Assembly: GCF_932526225.1 (NCBI RefSeq) | Contig: NC_064037.1 | Span: forward strand, 12,446,203-12,506,202 | DNA from: Nematostella vectensis | Lineage: Eukaryota > Cnidaria > Anthozoa > Actiniaria > Edwardsiidae | Direction of reading: 5' to 3' | Length of the DNA: 60,000 bases | In this document: positions 54,901-60,000 of the stretch, one piece after another | Position numbering within the stretch: position 1 is the stretch's first letter | Layout: each line of letters begins with the position of its first letter | The notes under the pieces: generated by a model | What the model was told of the DNA's origin: nothing | The model's database searches: none | Seen by the model: the letters and a program-made list of their open reading frames with translations, nothing else | Translations under genes and position numbers: made by a program

Positions 54901-56021
54901 AAATATACTTGAATTTTACAGGCGATGTAACTACAGTTGATTCGGACTAAAACCAAAATACTTTAAATTCTACTCTTCTTTTTGTCCAGTGAAACAAACA
55001 AAAACACAAATCAGCCTGTTGGAAATAACATTCTCGTTTTTTTCGAGACCCGAAACAAAGAAACCATTTATCAGTTTGTTCCGCTGTATGATTGACAGCT
55101 GTAAATAAACAAAACTTAGCTCAGCTGATTTTCATCTGATTCGCAAATCTAGAATCCTGAAGCAAATTAATACGTTTTTTTAGATATTCGTACAGAGCTT
55201 AAACAATCTCTTGACAGAATTTCTTTATGTTTTCCGATAACAAATGATCCGAACTAATTTACATATCACAAATAACGCAATCACTGGTCACCACTCATTT
55301 GAATTTCATAAGCCTATTCGGTAAAAATCCTGGCAATATTTAACGACATTTACTCGTCAGTTTAGCGGAATCTCAAAAATTCTAAGTCCAATGGGCAAAT
55401 TAAACAATGATAAGCGAAAAAAATAAATAAATAGGCACACCACCAACGACAACGAAGTGAAAAGCCCGCGTTTTATTTGAATGTTCACGGACGGAACACG
55501 GCTGATAACTCAGTCCCACGACTGATAACTCAGTCCCTGGGTTTTTAGATAAACAAATAGTAATGAGTGTGTAGCAAATCAGTTAAATTTCTGTCAATGG
55601 ACACATAAAATTAGGTGTACTGACCTAATACTTTCCACATCGATCGATGCGTAGCCATGAAGCCTTCTTTGATGGCTTTCACTACGTGTTCGGGATCTGA
55701 CGAGTAGAAACCGCGCTGTTTCTTGATCGTTTCCCACAACCTCGATCGCGCAAAAACGGCCGCTTCTCTTCCTCCGTGTCCGTCAAAGACCGCAATAAAC
55801 GCTTGCCCGATGTCTTTGCCGATGTGTTGACGGTCGAAGAGAATCGAGGTAAAATCTTCCATGCATTTTCGTCCTCCCTGGTGAGCTTCGCTCGACACAC
55901 GCAATATAAGTCGGGATGTTTTCTTGGCTTTGGGGCACTTTGAGGATAAAATGTGAGACATTTTCGCCTTTTCTTTTATCGATGCACCCCAAGACATTCC
56001 CTTCCTAAACAACAAATACAA
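45619..56021 (-). CDS. PPM1D: PPM1D/Wip1-like PP2C serine/threonine phosphatase (gene span)
   Basis: Four minus-strand exons join in phase: 56021-55625, 50508-50155, 49501-49288, 45925-45619, giving 423 residues from the first Met or 415 from the second (55997). PP2C metal and catalytic motifs are present: [38 protein letters not shown] and [12 protein letters not shown]1D-type features distinguish it from other PPMs: [20 protein letters not shown] (basic B-loop-like insertion), [20 protein letters not shown] and EFVVSPVPD. In animals this enzyme reverses ATM/p38 phosphorylation in DNA damage recovery. The tail after the catalytic domain is short compared with vertebrate proteins. Introns 1 and 3 are loaded with TEs. 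It is head-to-head with the PEP mutase gene, 784 bp apart. Confidence 0.93.
45945..46630. repeat. 21-bp minisatellite in PPM1D intron 3
   Basis: About 28 copies of GACACATCTACACAGGGATAT, with CATCCATACAGGTATATGAC variants and higher-order blocks (46190-46390 resembles 46370-46570). The 21-bp unit keeps frames open, giving artefact ORFs with 7-residue repeats (MTHLHRD on +, YPCVDVS on -). It starts about 20 bp from the exon 4 acceptor. Confidence 0.95.
46705..49095 (-). mobile_element. 5'-truncated LINE in PPM1D intron 3
   Basis: The same orientation as the host gene. A 711-codon ORF (49090-46955) is followed by a 3' end with a tail of repeated ATTGT pentamers at 46705-46730. The endonuclease domain is missing, as expected for 5' truncation at insertion. 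Confidence 0.88.
46955..49090 (-). CDS. LINE reverse transcriptase, endonuclease missing
   Basis: 711 uninterrupted codons: connector ([20 protein letters not shown]), then reverse transcriptase motifs [61 protein letters not shown] and the catalytic [11 protein letters not shown]. It ends with [18 protein letters not shown] and SIWNNI of the C-terminal domain. Belongs to the broad L2/CR1/jockey-like group; not the same lineage as 29493-32621. The frame is intact despite truncation, so the insertion is probably young. Confidence 0.9.
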   Translation of the reverse strand: MDQEALINDFSQIDWSLQFYGMDNVNDIFSCFLAKSNEIINSHVPMKKLSRKEIKFKAKPWISKGIRTSINYKNRLYRKFIKSRNQYHFEKYKIYRNKLNHLIAISKRKYYEKYFNFNKSNIKNIWKGIKEIVVLKPKAHFTPSKIVSSNKVFTNVNEIANEFNYFFANVGRNISNNIPKVNTLFSEFLPTANSNSFLLAPTSTEEIRSIILGIKSGKACGSSSLPITVLKILSSIISRPLEILYNLSFSSGIVPDAFKIARVIPIYKSGSHFDTSNFRPISLLSIFNQLLERLMYNRVIKFLDKYDILYKNQFGFRANHSTEHALLLITDKIQRSIEGGQYSCGIFLDFSKAFDTVDHKILLAKLYSYGIRGIAYEWFVSYLSNRQQFVSIGNVSSAPLPITCGVPQGSVLGPLLFLLYINDFNNCSNLFDFHLFADDANLFCADSSLTSLETKVNTDLYNINRWLCANKLALNISKTNFVIFRPAQKRLASSISLSINNNTIKQKNNIKYLGVVIDSFLNWKEHINQLSKKISRGVGIIAKLRYYVSPTILTQLYYSLIYPFLTYGAIIWGNTYESTIKPLFILQKKAVRIITFSSYIELTSPIFRKLNILKSPDLIYYLNTIFMYKFNLNLLPTPFDSFFTTVASRHKYNTRLASKSSYCLPLPRTNYGKFNIRFKGASIWNNIKEPTKTMRLPSFKAAIKTSILENY
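49288..49501 (-). CDS. PPM1D: PPM1D exon 3
   Basis: Acceptor TGTTTGCAG, donor GTAACA; phase 1 in, 2 out. Carries [19 protein letters not shown], then [20 protein letters not shown]. Confidence 0.93.
50155..50508 (-). CDS. PPM1D: PPM1D exon 2
   Basis: Acceptor CCATTTCCAG, donor GTAATA; phase 1-1, 118 codons. Reads [20 protein letters not shown], then [40 protein letters not shown] and [10 protein letters not shown]. The Gly-Asp pair of the SRSLGD motif is split across the next junction. Confidence 0.93.
50637..50797. mobile_element. Short MITE in PPM1D intron 1
   Basis: GCCTGCTTGCAGGCGTTTAC and its inverted match (GTAAACGCCTGCAAGC) flank about 110 bp including an A run. A single related end is at about 3498. 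Confidence 0.75.
50923..51169. mobile_element. MITE with TTAA ends, 247 bp, PPM1D intron 1
   Basis: 32-bp TIRs, two mismatches, beginning TTAAAGCCGCATTGTCACCA and extending through GTTTACTTCCGG. Terminal TTAA on both sides suggests a TTAA target site (piggyBac or Kolobok type). Non-coding. Confidence 0.88.
52113..52505 (-). mobile_element. tRNA-derived SINE
   Basis: The minus-strand head at 52505-52425 reads GGTGGCCGAGTGTGTTAGCG (A box) and GGTTCGAATCC (B box), like a Leu/Ser-type tRNA. It ends in TCTATCTATCTAT at about 52130-52113. It lies inside the nested stack. Confidence 0.82.
52589..53092 (+). CDS. Small protein with HIRAN-like domain
   Basis: 167 codons. Reads [20 protein letters not shown], then [37 protein letters not shown] and [14 protein letters not shown]. 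The RGYH..........EP.N..D.nAVAI.......GHiPk order resembles HIRAN-type domains, which bind DNA ends; small proteins of this kind recur in cnidarian and fish genomes. A first Met at 52589 or 52684 is possible. It lies between transposon-end repeats, so it is probably element-borne. Confidence 0.55.
   Translation: MEVESKTRSALPYPKTHKSDPVAFIRGYHEYMTEWEPALEDVYKLMREPTNIKDPNAVAIAREKADKTVMDGDGHPNTLVDDYEVIRHIPKLMSKWVTKYLKRPTNCEKVVVKGKWVNRGGDYGLEIPCEYIFEGDSFSSSWLKRKLVIEEYDATDPHKTTQVSQDD
54615..55610. other. PPM1D intron 1, 5' part, nothing recognised
   Basis: AT-rich, no TIR pair or array noted beyond the nested stack. Confidence 0.4.
55625..56021 (-). CDS. PPM1D: PPM1D exon 1
   Basis: Starts at Met 56021 or Met 55997 ([12 protein letters not shown]); donor GTCAGT at 55624, phase 1. 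Carries [20 protein letters not shown], then [20 protein letters not shown] and [20 protein letters not shown]. The start choice is uncertain because the residues before LILRVSSE are not conserved. Confidence 0.9.
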
Positions 56022-56805
56022 TTAACGCGGTATCTCAACAGAACCGCGCACTGTGTATATTTTATAATTGATGGAGCCTGGCATTGTTTTCTTGATTCTA
56101 CTAATCAACCAATCGCAGGAACGTTTAGAAGGGGTTCCTAAGTCGAATTCAAATGGGCCAATAGGAAGGCTCCTTATGTTTGAGATAATTTAGCATTCAT
56201 GTCTAGACTTGCCTCAGAGCAAAGAGATTTCTAACCAATGATTTTATTGTTTATTTGCATTGCTCTACATGAGTAGAAAGGCTTACCGGGCAAGTTTAGG
56301 CAGTAGACTAGATTTAATATTTTTTCTATGCGTCATAGCTCACTAATGACAATTCCAGCATAAAAGAACATGATTTTTTTGGAAGATAACCAAAGTATTA
56401 TCTAAAAACAACAGAAAGTAACAAAAGATTAGATAAAAACGTTCCCGAAAAACAACTGAAAACATAATTGACATCTTTCTACAGTACGACGTCGTCTATC
56501 GGTTTCTTTCACAATTTTATAGCAGGGGGTGGTCCTTTGGGGCACGTCCCTACCCTCTACCCCCAATACTTTCAAAAATATAAGGAAATGGCAAGTAGAG
56601 GCTTGGCTGTCCTCCCATTTTTTTCTGAACGTTTCACCTGCCTACAGCTCTGATTCAATCCCACCTCCCCCTCCCCCTCGAAAAAGAGTTTGTAATCCAC
56701 GTGTCAGTAACCGCTGACCAGTAAGGAATCTCCCGTGTCACGCCTTCTTGCCGGTTGACTGTTGTATGTAGTGAAAGGTCGACTTTATTTTGATTTTGTT
56801 CCAAA
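56022..56805. promoter_or_regulatory. Divergent promoter region between PPM1D and PEP mutase
   Basis: 784 bp between the two start codons on opposite strands. It contains a CCAAT-type motif (ACCAATCGCAGG near 56106, GGGCCAATAGG near 56155) near the PPM1D side. A TE-end motif (GGGGCACGT...CCCCCAATACTTT) lies at 56538-56580. No TATA box is evident near either start. Confidence 0.5.
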
Positions 56806-56857
56806 ATGCTTCGTCCCACATTCACAAGATCTGTCGTTTTAGGAAGGAATTTTGTCC
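56806..56857 (+). CDS. pepM: PEP mutase exon 1: start and targeting peptide
   Basis: ATG in context CCAAAATGC, donor GTAAGT at 56858, exit phase 1. Encodes [17 protein letters not shown], an amphipathic Arg-bearing leader. Confidence 0.75.
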
Positions 56858-59308
56858 GTAAGTATATCGTAGAGTATTTCTAACTCGTTGAACGCTTAGC
56901 CTCTCGGTTGCCACGCTTTGAGCGGTAGCCCCCCCCACCCCCCTACTTTGTGATTCGTTATCGTACAAACTGGCTCTATCAGTGCGTAAAGCTTGTAGTA
57001 TTTGTATATTGACTCTTCACCATTAAGCACCAGTTCCTGCAGCTAACATATAGTATTTCAAACTTCTTTCTTAGTGTGAATTTGGAAAACTGCCACGTGA
57101 AACATAACACTAAGTTATAACTTATCGTATGACATTGTTTACAAATCGCTCAATCGAACGTCCAAAGTCCATGTTTCCGTCCTGAATTGAAGGGCGCATC
57201 CTATTTTAATATTTGAATATGTTAGTGTTTTCATAAACACCAGTAGAACGCCTGGCCATACAGCTGAGTCAACTTCTCTCCTACTATGTACTCTCTCTCC
57301 TAGTTACCAGAGTTTGACAAACATTTGATTTTTACGTTCGTTTGCATTTATACTAACTACTAAAATAACCAGGCAAAATTTCTTTTCCCCTCAAAACCCC
57401 TAACAATTCTTTAAAACCCCAATTATTATTGTATATAAATCTAAACATTCAGTAGTTGGAAATGTTTTATGCACTAGTCAATTGATACCCTCACGCCTAT
57501 GATCCCGGGGAAGGGTGAAGAATTAGACTTTGACCCTGTACAAAACAGGCCCCACCCCCTTGCGACAAAACTGCAGTCAAATGCCCCCACCCCTCGGGAT
57601 GCAAACTATAGGCAAGTACAGACAACAAGTCATCAGAAATAAGCCTTTATCTTTCAAAGCCGGTTCACTTCAGAAAGTACATTTGTACTATTAACGATGA
57701 AGACAACAGTTACAAAAAAAAAAAGAAAAAAACAATTATCTTCATCTGGCATTAGTTATTATTCATATTTGTTTTTACACATTTCGCCATGCAGCTTGCT
57801 AAACGCTGATACATGGAATTGCTTGCGACAGAAGAGAAACAGTCTCAAACCAGAAACTGACCTGACTTTTGCAAAGTACATTTGTGATCTAGATTTGTCC
57901 CAAGCCCCCATGGTGGGGACAAGTCTAAGAGTCAAAAACTGTCAATTCCCCCACCCCCTCGGGACAGATTCTTGTTAAAACGTGCTCTAAACCCCCGGAC
58001 ATTGTCATTATGCTTATTTTGTTACCACTTAGAAATTCCATTCTATTCCAGGGTCCCTTAGTGTGCGAAAGAACTCTTCACAAGCCGGGCACAAACCCAG
58101 GGTAGGAATAGTTCTAGAGTAATTGAAAATGCAACCATTATTTTATAATAATTTTTGCTGAGAGGTGTTGAATGAAGTGAGGCCTGCCTCTTTACTTCAG
58201 ATAAAACATTCTAGCTGCACGAGTGGCAGAGTTGTCCCATAAGTGGTGAGGTGAGCTAGTATATATCATTTCGACGGAGGAGCAAGTTTTGGTTGACATA
58301 GAGTAGGTAAAAATGTTTACAAGCAGTCAAAAACATGTATTTTACATTTCTCATGCAATCAATTTATAAATGAATTGCTTGTTATATATTCAAGTACATA
58401 TATAGAGAATACTACATTAAAATTTGTGCTACCGGTTTTTATTCACAAGTTGTGCAGTATAAAAAAGTGAACAAGTGAGTTTTTTTTTATACAAAACAAC
58501 AAGTGAAGGAAAACTGTACAAAGCATTTTCTATGCTGTATTTTGTTTATTATATACATACTGAGAAGTTTAAAATAAACTTATTACATAACATTTTATTA
58601 GACTTGGCTGCAGAGGCTCCGAGGTTTTTGCTGTTCGATGGCTCAGTTGAAGACAGACAGAAACTTACATTGAAATGAATCTGTCCCGCTAATGTCATGC
58701 ACGAGACTGTTACACAAGTAGTGCACTTTTCAATCTCTAAAATCTCGACATCTATGAAATAAATAAATTACTAAATGGAAAGTGCTTGTACGATTTTTAT
58801 GCACTTGTTGATGTGTTGGGATTGAAGCCATTCAAGTGCAGTGAAAAAATAGCGTTCGCCCAATCAGAACCGCAAATGACTTTTCTTCACGGTGAAAAAA
58901 CATTGTTTGCACCTCTGGTTTGCTGAGACCAGTGAACAATAAAAAATTTACTGAATATGTTTTCAGTGAGTATTTCTTAGTATGTATATAATAAAAACCT
59001 TTCCTTCATATATATATATATATAAAAACACATCTGCTCTTTCTTGTTTAATTAAGTGGGGGGCAAGTGCAACCCTGACCCTACCCCCCTTGTATGCTGC
59101 TCTGGTATGATGCTCACCAGACCTAAATAACAGATTATTTACACATTTAAAAAAATAGTCTTCTGACTAGTAAAAAATGTATTCACAGTGATTTCGGCAA
59201 ATTCTCTTTAGAAAACAACCCAACTCAAGAACATGCTAGAGTCCCCAGAGCTGGAATTTATCATGGAGGCCCATAATGGGCTGAGTGCAAAAATAGTACA
59301 GGAAGCTG
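56806..59308 (+). CDS. pepM: Phosphoenolpyruvate phosphomutase, 5' three exons (span; continues past window)
   Basis: Exons 56806-56857, 58052-58101 and 59212-59308 join in phase. The N-terminus [17 protein letters not shown] then [17 protein letters not shown] is Arg/Ser-rich without acids, like a mitochondrial targeting peptide. The third exon reads [20 protein letters not shown] then [13 protein letters not shown], which matches the start of PEP mutase proteins of the isocitrate lyase superfamily. The enzyme converts phosphoenolpyruvate to phosphonopyruvate, the first C-P bond step of phosphonate (2-aminoethylphosphonate) synthesis. Only the first 67 residues are in view; the catalytic lysine loop lies beyond the window, so activity cannot be judged. 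Confidence 0.82.
56858..58051. other. PEP mutase intron 1, low-complexity pieces
   Basis: CCCCCCACCCCCC at 56931-56944 and repeated CCCCACCCC/CTCGGGA(T/C) motifs at 57545-57600 and 57945-57965 suggest a dispersed repeat. A 93-codon ORF at 57697 is not recognised. Confidence 0.4.
58052..58101 (+). CDS. pepM: PEP mutase exon 2
   Basis: Acceptor CTATTCCAG, donor GTAGGA at 58102; phase 1 in, 0 out. Encodes [17 protein letters not shown], continuing the basic leader. Confidence 0.65.
59212..59308 (+). CDS. pepM: PEP mutase exon 3
   Basis: Acceptor TTCTCTTTAG, donor GTAAGG at 59309; phase 0 in, 1 out. Encodes [20 protein letters not shown] and [12 protein letters not shown], with the MEAHNG motif at the first strand of the barrel. 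Confidence 0.9.
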
Positions 59309-59426
59309 GTAAGGCACCACAGTTGTTTTAACTTAAATTGTTTAGTTGAAGAGATAATGGTGTAGGATCTATTTGCTCTTCCTCACCTCTGCATACTATA
59401 CAAAAAAGCATATCTAGATGGGTGTG

Positions 59427-59853
59427 CACTACTGGAGAAAAACCTGTGAATTTCACAGGTTTGTCACAGGTATCTCACAGGTTTTTCACAGCTTTAAAAG
59501 ATTACCAAACATGTGAAAAGGCTACGTTTATTAAAAGGTTTTGAAATTCACAGGTTTCTCACAGGGTGGTTTTCACAGGTTTTTCACAGGTTTTTAGAAA
59601 TTTCACAGGTTTTTCGCATGTTTTGATTTCTCTGAGTTTTGGCCAAATCTCAATTCACAGGTTTTTTCACATGTTTTACATATTCACAGGTTTCTCATGG
59701 GTTTCTCACAGGTTTTTCACATGTTTTGATTTCTCTGAGTTTTGGCCAAATCTCAATTCACAGGTTTTTTCACATGTTTTACATATTCACAGGTTTCTCA
59801 TGGGTTTCTCACAGGTTTTTCACAGGTTTTTCACAGGTTACTCTCCAGTAGTG
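59427..59853. mobile_element. CACTA-type MITE built of CACAGG repeats
   Basis: Ends CACTACTGGAGAAAAACCTG and its near complement (CAGGTTACTCTCCAGTAGTG) with GTG duplicated on both sides (59424-59426, 59854-59856). Interior is packed with TTTCACAGGTTTTTCACAGG repeats, plus a 102-103 bp unit duplicated at 59617-59822. CACTA ends, 3-bp duplication and subterminal repeats fit EnSpm/CACTA elements. ORFs across it are artefacts. Confidence 0.9.
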
Positions 59854-60000
59854 GTGGTTTAGGTGTCTATCCACCCCCTCTCCCTCCTTTTTGTTTAATT
59901 TTCCTACAGTACATATCCATTTTCTAGTTTTCCCATCATCTTCTCTAAATTCTATTCCTGCCAGTGCTTATCTTAACCATATGTGCTTGCATGTATTAAC

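Noticed and set aside
59566-59927. Phe-rich ORFs (FTGFSHVLISLSFGQ)
   Set aside because: They read through the CACTA MITE repeats.

Overview
The window is eukaryotic, intron-rich, AT-leaning nuclear DNA crowded with transposable elements (TEs). The gene content points to a marine invertebrate, most likely an anthozoan cnidarian (sea anemone or coral): a mosaic extracellular gene (three F5/8C discoidin domains, Ig, D8C, PAN), an animal phosphoenolpyruvate mutase gene, a PPM1D/Wip1-type phosphatase, and L2/CR1-like LINEs, a Penelope-like fragment, hAT-, TTAA- and CACTA-type elements. The species call is inference. No bacterial operon, CRISPR array, rRNA or genuine tRNA gene was seen.

Layout. 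1-3.7 kb: tandem repeats and a giant hairpin repeat (1423-3119). 3.7-22.6 kb (+): ten phase-compatible exons of one multidomain secreted or cell-surface gene whose 5' end is not visible. Its introns hold a 2.5 kb TIR element with a 2A-like motif and a cysteine-protease-like relic (5.35-7.83 kb), a 2.9 kb 10-bp minisatellite inside a dispersed repeat (9.0-11.9 kb), and a cluster of MITEs (13.3-14.6 kb). 23.5-27.5 kb: a decayed hAT transposon carrying another element and itself lying inside an inverted repeat. 28.5-32.8 kb: a promoter-like module and an intact 1042-codon LINE. 32.8-41.6 kb: broken LINEs, SINE, Penelope-like fragment, minisatellite, and two candidate exons. 42.9-43.8 kb (+): the 3' four exons of an unrecognised gene with one predicted membrane segment.

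45.6-56.0 kb (-): a complete four-exon PPM1D-like PP2C phosphatase gene; its introns contain a 5'-truncated LINE, a 21-bp minisatellite, two MITEs and a stack of elements nested inside one another. 56.8-60 kb (+): the first three exons of a phosphoenolpyruvate phosphomutase gene (phosphonate biosynthesis), continuing past the window. It starts 784 bp from PPM1D in head-to-head orientation, so a shared promoter region is likely.

Exon boundaries were set by GT/AG signals, reading-phase continuity and domain continuity, not by transcripts. The long ORFs at 9-12 kb and 46 kb are stop-free minisatellite, not genes.
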